A stretch of 64,000 nucleotides of DNA, taken from positions 62,001-126,000 of the forward strand of contig NZ_SNYQ01000002.1 of the NCBI RefSeq assembly GCF_004363295.1, given 5' to 3'. The DNA comes from Mesocricetibacter intestinalis. GTDB taxonomy: Bacteria; Pseudomonadota; Gammaproteobacteria; Enterobacterales; Pasteurellaceae. The notes under the pieces are model-generated. The model was not told the origin of the DNA, did no database searches, and saw only the letters and a list, made by a program, of their open reading frames with translations. The position numbers and the translations under genes are program-made. Shown here in pieces: positions 38,536 through 47,177 of this stretch (its first letter is position 1; each line of letters begins with the position of its first letter).

Positions 38536-39819
38536 ATGAGTGAATTTAAAATTTTATTGATAGATGATGAGCTTGAGCAAGAACAACAATTAAAAGAAGC
38601 AATTGATAATTTTAATAAAAAAGATTTCATAAATAAAGCCGTTACAATACTTGGAATTATTGAAGAAAATAAGATTGCAAGGTTATCTATGTTAGATAAT
38701 AAAGAAGAAGTTTATGGTAAGTTAAAAGAGGATGGTAACTTAAATAGTGAGATTGATGAATTATTTAATTCCTCTGTAGTATATAAAGCTGTTAAGACAC
38801 CAGAGGAAGCAATGGTCTTATTATATAAAGAGAACTTTCATGCTTTAATTGTAGATTTAAAATTAGAAAGTGAAGATGAACGCAAAGACGATGAAAATTA
38901 TTCTGGAAATATTTTATTGCAAAACATTATTCATAAGGAAATTTTACCTATAATTGTTAGAACTGGTTTTCCTAATAAGATGACTAAAAAGATAAATAAA
39001 AACATTATTAAGTGTTACTCTAAAGAGACTCCTGCGTTAGAAGAAATTGTTAAAGAATTAATAGATTACTATAAGACTTCTATGTTTAGTATATTTGGGT
39101 CAAGAGGAAAAGTAGATGAATATATTAAAGATTTTTTTTGGAATATATTACCGGCGTGCTTTATAGATAAGAAAGAAGAACTTAATGGCTTAGATAAAGA
39201 AATTCAAGAAAAAGTTATAATACGTTATGTATCAAGTTGGTTTAATAATAAATATATGTTCGATAAAAAATATATAGATGCAGAGCCAATAGAAATGTAT
39301 ATGTTTCCGAATTCGATAGAACAAGTATGTAACTGCGATATATATGAGAGAAAGTATAAGGAAAGCTGTGATTATTATATTGTGTTGACACCATCATGTG
39401 ATCTTGCAAATAAAAAGATAGATGAAGTTATATTATGTAAAATAAAGAAATATAATGAGGTACCACAATTTATAGAAAGTCTAACTAAATATAATACAGA
39501 GCCTTCAAAAACATCAAAAAACGCAAAAAAAGCAAAAGAGTCTTTAACGAGATGGTTTAGAAATGCCCATACAGGTTCAATTAGATATCATTTTTTACCG
39601 AAGTTTAGCAAATTTTCAGGTGGATTTATAGATTTTCGTTCTATAATTTCTCTTAAATATGATAGTAAAACAGGAAAGATTAAGAACAGATATTACAAAA
39701 AGATTGGGGTAATAACTGAGAGTTTTAAACGAGATATTGTAGCTCGATTTAGTTCTTATTATCATAGGCAAGGGCAGCCAGAGTTTAACAGTGATAGTGT
39801 TTTGAGTAATCTTAAATAA
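38536..39819 (+). CDS. Receiver-domain protein with unrecognised C-terminal domain
   Basis: 427 residues. The first ~180 look like a response-regulator receiver with a helical insertion (about 42-85): acidic pair Asp10-Asp11 (ILLIDDE), phospho-acceptor Asp107 (ALIVDLKLE), Thr143 (VRTGFP) and Lys163 (KCYSKE). The C-terminal ~240 residues are not a known DNA-binding output domain. They have a TPSCDLANKK motif (285-294), a helical linker, and HFLPKFSKFSGGFIDFRSI (352-370); Cys288, Asp289, His352 and Asp366 could form a metal or catalytic site, but this is speculation. AAGGAG ribosome binding site at 38522-38527. Middle gene of the operon; probable effector. Confidence 0.78.
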   Translation: MSEFKILLIDDELEQEQQLKEAIDNFNKKDFINKAVTILGIIEENKIARLSMLDNKEEVYGKLKEDGNLNSEIDELFNSSVVYKAVKTPEEAMVLLYKENFHALIVDLKLESEDERKDDENYSGNILLQNIIHKEILPIIVRTGFPNKMTKKINKNIIKCYSKETPALEEIVKELIDYYKTSMFSIFGSRGKVDEYIKDFFWNILPACFIDKKEELNGLDKEIQEKVIIRYVSSWFNNKYMFDKKYIDAEPIEMYMFPNSIEQVCNCDIYERKYKESCDYYIVLTPSCDLANKKIDEVILCKIKKYNEVPQFIESLTKYNTEPSKTSKNAKKAKESLTRWFRNAHTGSIRYHFLPKFSKFSGGFIDFRSIISLKYDSKTGKIKNRYYKKIGVITESFKRDIVARFSSYYHRQGQPEFNSDSVLSNLK

Positions 39820-39846
39820 GGAGGCATTAAGAAAGGAGGTGTAGTT

Positions 39847-41100
39847 ATGCTGAATATAGTAGATGTGTTTTCCGGATCAGGTGGATTAACCGAAGGATTT
39901 AGGTATAAAGACTATTACAATTTTATTTGCCATATAGAAATGGACAAAGATGCTTGCTCTTCTTTAGAATTAAGAAACATATATTATTATTTAAAAAAAG
40001 AGAATAACCTATCTCCATATTTTGAATATATTCAAGGTAAAATCTCAAGAGATTATTTGTATTCAATTATACCAAGAAATCTAACTAAAGATATATTGAA
40101 TAAGGAAATCAGTAAAGATACCATACCTTCGATTTTTGAATATATTGATCAAAGATTAGGAAATAATGAGTTAGATGGTATTATTGGCGGACCACCATGT
40201 CAGGCATATTCTACAATCGGTAGAGCAAATAATAAGGCTAAAAAATCTACTGATAAAAGAATTTATCTGTATAAACATTACCTGGATTTTTTGGAAAAAT
40301 ATAAACCAAAGTTCTTTGTTTTTGAAAATGTTAAAGGATTACTTTCTTTCAAAGATTTATCAGGAGAATTACTCTTACCAAAGATAATTTGTGAATTTGA
40401 TAAGTGTGGATACAAAGCTAATTATCAAATAGTAGATGCAAGCAATTATGGTGTAGTACAAAAAAGAGAGCGTTTAATTCTTGTTGGATACAGAAAAGAT
40501 TTATTGTTCAATAATTCATTTTTTGATTGCTTAGCTGAGTATAAGGAGATTGCTCCAACCATAAAAGAATTATTTGAGGATTTGCCGTGTATAAAATCTG
40601 GAGAAAGCTCTCATAAATATCGCTGTGATGTCTCAAGTCAATTTGTTGGAAAATATATTAGAAATAAAGATGATATTTTAACTCAGCATACTGCAAGACC
40701 TCATAACAAAAATGATTTGAAGATATATAAGTTGGTATTAAAGGCTAAGAAAAAAGGTAAGAATTTAAGTTACATCAATATACCAGAAGAATTACAAACA
40801 CATTCTAATACAACATCTTTCTTAGATAGATATAAAGCTCTGGATTATGACTCGGTCAGTCATACTGTTGTTGCTCATATTGCAAAGGATGGACATTACT
40901 ATATTCATCCAGATTTAAGACAAAATCGTTCAATTACAGTAAGAGAAGCAGCTAGAATACAAGGATTTCCAGATGATTTTTATTTTGAACATTCACGAAC
41001 AGCTGCATTTAAACAAATAGGCAATGCTGTTCCGCCAATTCTATCTAAGAAAATTGCAATGGCCATTGTAGATTTTTTGAGAGAACAAAAAGGAGAATGA
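39847..41100 (+). CDS. DNA (cytosine-5-)-methyltransferase
   Basis: Complete C5 cytosine methyltransferase, 417 residues. Motif I DVFSGSGGL (6-14), motif IV GPPCQAYS with catalytic Cys118, motif VI ENV (160-162), motif VIII QKRERL (205-210), motif IX RSITVREAARIQGFPD (361-376), motif X GNAVPP (392-397). The target-recognition region is about 240-350. No restriction-endonuclease gene follows. A near-perfect AAAGGAGGT ribosome binding site (39832-39840) sits 6 bases before the ATG, stronger than is usual in this chromosome. Last gene of the three-gene operon, before a terminator. Confidence 0.93.
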   Translation: MLNIVDVFSGSGGLTEGFRYKDYYNFICHIEMDKDACSSLELRNIYYYLKKENNLSPYFEYIQGKISRDYLYSIIPRNLTKDILNKEISKDTIPSIFEYIDQRLGNNELDGIIGGPPCQAYSTIGRANNKAKKSTDKRIYLYKHYLDFLEKYKPKFFVFENVKGLLSFKDLSGELLLPKIICEFDKCGYKANYQIVDASNYGVVQKRERLILVGYRKDLLFNNSFFDCLAEYKEIAPTIKELFEDLPCIKSGESSHKYRCDVSSQFVGKYIRNKDDILTQHTARPHNKNDLKIYKLVLKAKKKGKNLSYINIPEELQTHSNTTSFLDRYKALDYDSVSHTVVAHIAKDGHYYIHPDLRQNRSITVREAARIQGFPDDFYFEHSRTAAFKQIGNAVPPILSKKIAMAIVDFLREQKGE

Positions 41101-41163
41101 ACTACCTTTCAATCTTCTTACCCATATATTTTTCATAATTTTTCCTGATTTGATACGGTTCTT

Positions 41164-41676
41164 TCATATCGGATTTTGCAGAAGAATACTCTTGCATAAG
41201 GGTATTCTTTTTTCATTCAATGAATCAAGCTCTTTCAGAATATCCTTGGAATTTGGAAACTTTGAGTAAGATTTTTTAAGGTCAGAAAGGGCATTTTGAT
41301 ACAGTGTTATTTCTGATTTATGCTCTTCAAAAAAAGCCTTATCTAGTGAACCTTTCTTATATTCCAGATAGATTTGACGATGCAATTTTACGGTATGGAC
41401 TTGTTCCATGGTATTTGATAGAGCCGAAATTTTGTTATCTATGACTTTGATTTTATCCTGTGTATTTTGTCTTTTCAATGCACTTTTCTTAATAACTTCA
41501 TTAAGTTGGGATATAGACTTAAATCCTTTTTCACGCATCAAAAGAACACGGCTGCAGTTTTCAAATTATGTTTTGTAGCCCAATACTCATAGCCTTTGTT
41601 TGATTTTACCTTTTTATTATTTGCAACATCTATTATTTTTCCTACCCGCTTTTTTAACAGTATAGGTTCTTTGAGT
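41164..41676 (-). pseudogene. C-terminal stump of a Firmicutes-type conjugative relaxase
   Basis: From the right repeat inward, on the minus strand, one reads LLKKRVGKIIDVANNKKVKS, then NKGYEYWATKHNLKTAA, a frameshift near 41550, then LMREKGFKSISQLNEVIKK and KLHRQIYLEYKKGSLDKAFFEEHKSEIT to the stop at 41164. The pattern GYExWAxxxNLK ... YxEYxKxxxxxxFxExHxxEIxLxxxA is that of the C-terminal region of relaxases in Gram-positive integrative elements; recognition is from memory of the family. The nuclease domain is absent, so it is a remnant. Confidence 0.65.
41185..41216 (+). terminator. Terminator of the GHKL-REC-methyltransferase operon
   Basis: AGAATAC (41185-41191) pairs with GTATTCT (41204-41210), followed by a run of T. 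Confidence 0.7.
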
Positions 41677-41680
41677 AGCA

Positions 41681-41690
41681 TTATCTAAGA
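41681..41690 (+). repeat. Right copy of the 10-bp direct repeat bounding the insert
   Basis: TTATCTAAGA, identical to 36020-36029; hsdR homology begins about 12 bases to its right. Confidence 0.6.
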
Positions 41691-41691
41691 T

Positions 41692-42585
41692 ATGCTCTTG
41701 CGCTTTGGAAACATTGTTTGTTTTCGCAATTTAGAGCAAGCAACCAATGAGAGTATTGCTTTATTTGGCGATAAAGAAGCAGGTGGCTTGGTGTTAATGA
41801 AATCTTTCCAAGATTATTATGACGGCTATGAAGAAAAAGGCAAAAAGCAGCGTGGATATAGGGAAATAGTTAGCGAATTATTAGAAAAATATCCTGTTGG
41901 AGAACGAGTTGATAGTGAACAAAGCCAAAAGGAATTTATTAAATTATACGGTGCATTTTTAAGATTACGGAATATTCTCTCTGTTTTTGATCAATTTAGC
42001 GGACAGGAAATTTTAAGCGAACGGGATGTACAGGATTATCATTCTTTGTATATTGACCTCTATGAAAATTTCCGTAAAACCAAGCAAGATGATCCGGAAA
42101 ATATTAATGATGATATTGTATTTGAAATGGAATTGATCAAACAGGTGGATATTAATATTGATTATATTCTGATGCTGATTCGACAATATCACGAGAAAAA
42201 CGGAGAAGATAAAGAATTGCTGGTCAATATCGAAAAAGCAGTGGATTCCAGTTTGGAATTACGCAATAAAAAGGATTTAATTCAATCTTTTATTGCTTCC
42301 TTAACCCCTCAATCTGATATTGACGAAGATTGGAAAAGCCATATTGAGCAGGCGAAACAAAGCGAGTTAAGCAAAATTATTGCCGATGAAAATTTAAATC
42401 AGGAAGCTACTCAATATTTTATCAGAACCACTTTTGAAAACAGGGCATTCAGTGAGGCCGGCACATTGGTCGATAAAATCCTGCCACCGATGTCCCGATT
42501 TACGCCGGATAATCAACGCAGTCAAAAACGCCAAACAGTATTGGAAAAATTAAAAGCCTTTTTTGAGCGATTCTTTGCTATTTAA
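41692..42585 (+). pseudogene. hsdR: Type I restriction subunit HsdR, C-terminal fragment
   Basis: About 297 residues of the C-terminal helical part of HsdR: FGNIVCFRNLEQATNESIALFGDKEAGGLVLM near the start (just after the helicase motif VI region in intact HsdR), through TRFTPDNQ-like SRFTPDNQRSQKRQTVLEKL at the end. The nuclease and helicase domains are missing. The remaining frame is intact and could be translated from the ATG at 41692, but it has no expected activity. With the hsdM stump it defines the destroyed host locus. Confidence 0.85.
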
Positions 42586-42648
42586 TTTACTCAAGGCATA
42601 CAAACAAGAAATAATCATATTTTTGCTAGCTATGCCTTGTTTTATTAT

Positions 42649-43599
42649 TTATTCAAACTCATGGCGGTATTCGAGTAGCTGTTGTTTGCTTAGAGCAAAT
42701 ACGCCGACGCCGCCGTTGCTTAATTCGACCCAGTTAAAGGGGACGTCCGGATATTGGCGGATAAGATGCACCATACTATTACCCACCTCGCAAACCAGCA
42801 CACCTTCTTCGCTCAGATAATCGGCGGCGCTCGCCAGGATTTTTCGGGTGATGTCCAGTCCGTCAAATCCGGAGCCTAACGCCATTTCCGGTTCGTGGAA
42901 AAATTCCTGCGGCATATCGCTCAGATCTTCCTGATCCACATAAGGGGGGTTGGTAACAATCAGATCATATTGATCCGGCGGCAGGCGGCTGAATAAATCC
43001 GATTGCAGTGGGAATACGCGGTGCGATAAATTGTAGCGTTCGATATTGATTTCAGCCACATTTAAGGCGTCCACGGAGAGATCCACTGCATCCACTTCCG
43101 CCTGCGGGAATTTTTCCGCACAGGCGATGGCGATACAGCCGCTGCCGGTACACATATCCAGAATGCGTTTCGGCGCACGCTCGATTAAGTCCCGAAAGCC
43201 GTTTTGAATTAATGCGCTGATAGGGGAGCGGGGAATAATCACCCGTTCGTCCACATAGAACTCCAGTCCGCAGAACCAGGCGGAGTTGGTCAGGTATGCC
43301 ACCGGCAAACGTTTTTCAAGACGCATACTTACCAGATTAAGCAGGGTTTGTTTTTCCGACAGGGTTAGGCGGGTATCATATAATTCCTGCGGTGCGTCCA
43401 AGGGCAGATCCAGACCGGTCAGAATAAGCTGCAGGGCTTCGTCCCAGCTGTTGTCCTGGCCGTGGCCGTAATACAGATCGGCGCGGTTGAAAATACTGTA
43501 TGTCCAGCGCAGATAATCTTTGATGGTGTGCAGCTGATTCGGAACGTCGTCAAGGTGAATAACCTCAAGCAGCTCTTGATTGAAACTCTGTGATGTCAT
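42649..43599 (-). CDS. prmB: Ribosomal protein L3 glutamine methyltransferase PrmB
   Basis: SAM-dependent N5-glutamine methyltransferase for ribosomal protein uL3. The SAM site [14 protein letters not shown], the substrate-glutamine motif [11 protein letters not shown], and [13 protein letters not shown] are visible. 316 residues. It is convergent with the hsdR remnant, marking the return to core genome. Confidence 0.94.
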   Translation of the reverse strand: MTSQSFNQELLEVIHLDDVPNQLHTIKDYLRWTYSIFNRADLYYGHGQDNSWDEALQLILTGLDLPLDAPQELYDTRLTLSEKQTLLNLVSMRLEKRLPVAYLTNSAWFCGLEFYVDERVIIPRSPISALIQNGFRDLIERAPKRILDMCTGSGCIAIACAEKFPQAEVDAVDLSVDALNVAEINIERYNLSHRVFPLQSDLFSRLPPDQYDLIVTNPPYVDQEDLSDMPQEFFHEPEMALGSGFDGLDITRKILASAADYLSEEGVLVCEVGNSMVHLIRQYPDVPFNWVELSNGGVGVFALSKQQLLEYRHEFE

Positions 43600-43811
43600 A
43601 ACAATACCTGTTTAAATTAAGGCGGGATTTTTAGCAACGACCGCCAAAGTGGAAATCGGGCTTATTATATGCCATAACGGCGCAAAAGTATTTAGTCGCT
43701 AGGAATTAACCAGGGACGGAAATGGGATTTCCGCCGATAGGGAAATCTCCTTATGCTTAAATCCGCTGGATTATGTGCTATGATGGGCCGCTTTCCAAAA
43801 CGGGTGTAATA

Positions 43812-44318
43812 ATGTTAACTGATGAAGATAAAAAATTATTCCGAGAAAATATTAAGGGTGCCAAAAGGCTAAAACAGGATGTTTTTATGCCGGAGCAGCG
43901 CTTGCCTGCGCGCAAAAAATCCGCACGGCGCGAGCTTCGGGAAAGGGAGAACAGCCTATTTTATTTTTCCGACGAATACGAACCCTTACTAAATGAAGAA
44001 AGTGCGGTCAGATATTTGCGCGCCGGAGAGGATAGCTATTTACTGAAACAGCTGCGGCGGGGCGATTTCTCCCCGGAGTTGTTTTTGGATCTGCACGGTT
44101 TAACCAAAGCCCAGGCCAAACTGGAACTGGCTGCTCTATTGCAGGCCTGTATCGATGAACATATTCACTGCGCCAGTATTATGACGGGATACGGCACCCA
44201 TACCCTGAAACGCCAGATACCGCGCTGGTTGGTGCAGCATCCGCGAGTCAGGGCTTTGCATCAGGCACCGAAAGAATGGGGCGGCGATGCGGCGATTTTG
44301 ATCCTAGTGGCTTTATAA
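43812..44318 (+). CDS. smrB: Smr-domain endonuclease SmrB (ribosome rescue factor)
   Basis: Cleaves mRNA upstream of collided ribosomes in E. coli. The Smr domain spans about residues 78-168: LFLDLHGLTKAQAKLELAALL, then the TGYGTHTLKRQIPRWL loop (usual G-x-G-x-H) and HQAPKEWGGDAAILILV. The start at 43812 (MLTDEDKKLF) was preferred to a GTG/ATG further up because it matches the family N-terminus. Divergent from prmB, as in E. coli. An uptake signal lies inside the gene (44000-44008). Confidence 0.92.
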   Translation: MLTDEDKKLFRENIKGAKRLKQDVFMPEQRLPARKKSARRELRERENSLFYFSDEYEPLLNEESAVRYLRAGEDSYLLKQLRRGDFSPELFLDLHGLTKAQAKLELAALLQACIDEHIHCASIMTGYGTHTLKRQIPRWLVQHPRVRALHQAPKEWGGDAAILILVAL

Positions 44319-44371
44319 CCCTTCAGCTTAGATTTTCAGCCCTGGCGTTAAAGGCATTTTTTACAACGAGG

Positions 44372-45307
44372 CTATTCGTATAGGCTCGGATCCGATTCCT
44401 GAGGACGGGTTTTAAAGCGGCGGTGCAGCCACATATATTGTTCCGCAGCACGCATAATTTCTCTTTCCACCAGCTTATTCATTGCAATGGCAATACTTTC
44501 TTCATCGCTGAAATGGGTAAAATCCACCGGCGGAGAGATGCTGACCGTATAGCCCGAATTATCGGTGTTACGCAGCGGCGCAAAGGGAATCACCTTGCAG
44601 CCGGGAGCGGATTTTAATAAATAATAGCTCCCCGTGGTGGTGGCCGCCTGATTTACCGCAAAGAAAGGAACAAAGACCGCATTTTTTCTGCCGTAATCAT
44701 GATCCGGCGCGTACCAAATGGTTTCTCCGCCGCGTAACGCCCGAATCATGGCGCGCAGATCTTTACGATCCAACAACGCTTTATTGGAACGGATACGGCC
44801 GCGAAATTGCAGCCAGTCAAAGGCGGGATTATCGTTCGGACGATAAACGCCGATACCCGGGTGATGCAGCCCGACGATGCGCGCGCCCAGTTCAAGGGTT
44901 AGAAAATGGACGCCGACAAAAATAATCCCCTGCGGGGCATTTTGTTGCAAATGTTCCAACCCTTCGATTTTCGACCATTTTTTTATGCGCTTATCCGGCC
45001 AAAACCAAGCCATGCCGGTTTCAATAATGGCCATACCGACGGAACGCAAATTCTGCTGTAGGATATATTCGATTTTATCCGCCGGATAATCGGGAAAGCA
45101 AAGTTCCAGATTGCGACGCACGATTTTCATTCGCCGTTTGCCGACCTTTAAGCGAGAGAACAGCAACCCCAGTGCGCCACCGATTTTGCATAACAGCGGG
45201 TAGGGCAGCAGCAACAACAAACGCCAGATGCCGATGCCTAACCAAAATCCCCAGTAACGGGGTGCTAAAAATTCACGCCGAAAGTGCGGTTGTTTTTCTT
45301 TTTTCAT
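44372..45307 (-). CDS. lpxL: Lipid A lauroyl/late acyltransferase (LpxL/HtrB)
   Basis: Inner-membrane late acyltransferase that adds a secondary acyl chain to Kdo2-lipid IVA. A single N-terminal membrane helix (GIGIWRLLLLLPYPLLCKIGG), the catalytic H-x5-E motif in FVGVHFLTLELGARI, and YRPNDNPAFDW plus WYAPDHDYG are visible. 311 residues. Divergent from hldE, the same htrB-rfaE pairing as in Haemophilus influenzae. An uptake signal (45282-45290) lies in the first codons. Confidence 0.93.
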   Translation of the reverse strand: MKKEKQPHFRREFLAPRYWGFWLGIGIWRLLLLLPYPLLCKIGGALGLLFSRLKVGKRRMKIVRRNLELCFPDYPADKIEYILQQNLRSVGMAIIETGMAWFWPDKRIKKWSKIEGLEHLQQNAPQGIIFVGVHFLTLELGARIVGLHHPGIGVYRPNDNPAFDWLQFRGRIRSNKALLDRKDLRAMIRALRGGETIWYAPDHDYGRKNAVFVPFFAVNQAATTTGSYYLLKSAPGCKVIPFAPLRNTDNSGYTVSISPPVDFTHFSDEESIAIAMNKLVEREIMRAAEQYMWLHRRFKTRPQESDPSLYE

Positions 45308-45530
45308 AATAGGTTCTACAGGTTATTTTGCTTCGGCGGCGCTTAGGATTTGCTTTTGTTTGCAGAAACGCATCGACCGAAGGCTTATATAGGCGCTAGT
45401 TTAGCGGAAATTTAATAAAATTTTAAGTACAGCAAAGCGTTGCTGTGATAAAATCGGCACAGTTTTTCCCTGAAGGGAAACAAAAATTTTGTGGGCAAGA
45501 GCCTGATTTGCAACAGAAAGAGAGAAAAAA

Positions 45531-46958
45531 ATGGCGCAATATTCAGCTTGGTTTAAATATGCAAAAGTATTAGTTTTAGGCGATGTAATGCTCGATCGCT
45601 ATTGGTTCGGCGGCACCAATCGGATTTCCCCGGAAGCGCCGGTGCCGGTAGTTCGGGTTCAGGAGCAAGAAGAACGGGCCGGCGGCGCCGCTAACGTGGC
45701 GATGAATATCGCCGCATTGGGCGTACCTGTTACCTTATTGGGGCTGACCGGCCGTGATGAAGCGGCTGCGGCGCTTACCGCGCTGTTGAATAAAAATCGT
45801 ATCCAATGTGATTTCGTCAGTTTGGATACCCATCCGACCATTACTAAATTGCGTGTATTGTCCCGCCATCAGCAATTATTACGTTTGGATTTTGAAGAAA
45901 ATTTCAATAATGCCTCCGGGACGGAACTGCTCGCAAAATTGGAAAATGCGGTTAAAGATTTCGGCGCTTTAGTGCTGTCGGATTACGGCAAAGGCACCTT
46001 AAACGAAGTGCAACAGATGATTCGCCTCGCCCGCAAGGCAAATTTACCGGTACTGATCGATCCGAAAGGAACGGACTTTGAACGCTACCGCGGCGCCACT
46101 CTATTAACCCCGAATATGTCGGAATTTGAAGCGGTGGTCGGCCCTTGCCGCAGCGAAGAGGATATTATTGAAAAAGGCCTGCAACTGATTGCCGATATCG
46201 AACTCAGCGCATTGTTGGTTACCCGTTCCGAAAAAGGCATGACCCTGTTGCGCCCGGGTCAACCTGCCTATCATTTGCCGACCGTAGCCAAAGAGGTCTT
46301 TGACGTTACCGGTGCGGGCGATACGGTAATCAGCGTACTGGCCACGGCGCTGGCGGACGGTCGTTCCTTGGAAGAAGCCTGCTACCTATCCAATGTGGCG
46401 GCGGGTATCGTTGTGGGTAAACTGGGAACTTCAACGGTTTCCACCGTAGAGCTGGAAAATGCCATTCACGGCCGTAGTGCCACAGGTTTCGGCATTATGA
46501 GCGAAGAAGCGCTGAAAGAGGCGGTGAAACAGGCTAAAGATCGCGGTGAAAAAATCGTAATGACCAATGGTTGCTTCGATATTTTGCACCCGGGCCATGT
46601 TTCTTATTTGGAAAATGCACGGAAATTAGGGGATCGCCTGATTGTGGCGGTAAATTCCGATCAATCGGTAAAACGTCTGAAAGGTGAAAATCGTCCGATT
46701 AACGGCCTGGCGGAACGTATGGCGGTACTGGCGGGGCTTTCTTCGGTGGATTGGTTGGTGGCCTTTGAGGAGGATACGCCGCAGCGTTTGATTGGTGAAA
46801 TCCTGCCCGATTTGTTGGTAAAAGGGGGCGATTATCAGCCCGAAGAAATCGCCGGCAGTAAAGAAGTTTGGGCTAACGGCGGCGAAGTCCGGGTGCTGAA
46901 TTTTGAAAACGGCTGTTCCACCAGCAATATTATTCAGCGTATTCAGCAGTTAAAATAA
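45531..46958 (+). CDS. hldE: Bifunctional heptose kinase/adenylyltransferase HldE
   Basis: Makes ADP-heptose precursor for the LPS core. The N-terminal ribokinase-like domain (about 1-315) ends with [17 protein letters not shown]; the C-terminal nucleotidyltransferase domain has the [14 protein letters not shown] motif. 475 residues, so both halves are fused as in E. coli. Followed by a long-loop terminator-like hairpin at 46994. Confidence 0.97.
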   Translation: MAQYSAWFKYAKVLVLGDVMLDRYWFGGTNRISPEAPVPVVRVQEQEERAGGAANVAMNIAALGVPVTLLGLTGRDEAAAALTALLNKNRIQCDFVSLDTHPTITKLRVLSRHQQLLRLDFEENFNNASGTELLAKLENAVKDFGALVLSDYGKGTLNEVQQMIRLARKANLPVLIDPKGTDFERYRGATLLTPNMSEFEAVVGPCRSEEDIIEKGLQLIADIELSALLVTRSEKGMTLLRPGQPAYHLPTVAKEVFDVTGAGDTVISVLATALADGRSLEEACYLSNVAAGIVVGKLGTSTVSTVELENAIHGRSATGFGIMSEEALKEAVKQAKDRGEKIVMTNGCFDILHPGHVSYLENARKLGDRLIVAVNSDQSVKRLKGENRPINGLAERMAVLAGLSSVDWLVAFEEDTPQRLIGEILPDLLVKGGDYQPEEIAGSKEVWANGGEVRVLNFENGCSTSNIIQRIQQLK

Positions 46959-46993
46959 GCTGCCGGATAAAGCCAGGAAAAAGGAAGAATAAT

Positions 46994-47050
46994 AATCTGC
47001 ACCCCAAAAGTCGGACTAATCCCCAACCCGCTAAGGTGCAGATTTTTTAT
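46994..47050 (+). terminator. Long-loop hairpin with T-tract after hldE; possible IS-end relic
   Basis: AATCTGCACC (46994-47003) pairs with GGTGCAGATT (47035-47044) across 31 bases, then TTTTA. The left arm and loop (TGCACCCCAAAAGTCGGACT) resemble the terminal repeat of IS3-group elements, so the terminator may have been built from an old IS end. Confidence 0.55.
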
Positions 47051-47177
47051 GCTTATTTTATTTTAGTGATGAACTTATGCGTACTTCGCTTTGTCTTAGC
47101 CTGCGTCGTAGTTCTACGATATGCGTGGCGGCCATAAGTCGAGCGCAATAATATTTCTGTTTAGAAGGATTCATTTA

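Larger units (their letters stand above)
36020..41690. mobile_element. Inserted segment carrying the GHKL-REC-methyltransferase operon
   Basis: About 5.67 kb bounded by the direct repeat TTATCTAAGA. Evidence for mobility: both edges coincide with the loss of type I restriction homology; the right end holds the stump of a Firmicutes-type relaxase; the content is very AT-rich, lacks uptake signals and uses strong AAAGGAGGT-type ribosome binding sites. No integrase or transposase is visible, so the element is presumably a degraded or trimmed piece of an integrative or mobilisable element. Confidence 0.6.

Noticed and set aside
36369-41100. Assignment of the three-gene operon to Detocs, DISARM or BREX
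   Set aside because: The needed partners are missing: no Detocs dtcB or phosphatase effector, no DISARM helicase and phospholipase-D genes, no BREX pglZ or brxC. The receiver protein's output domain also differs.
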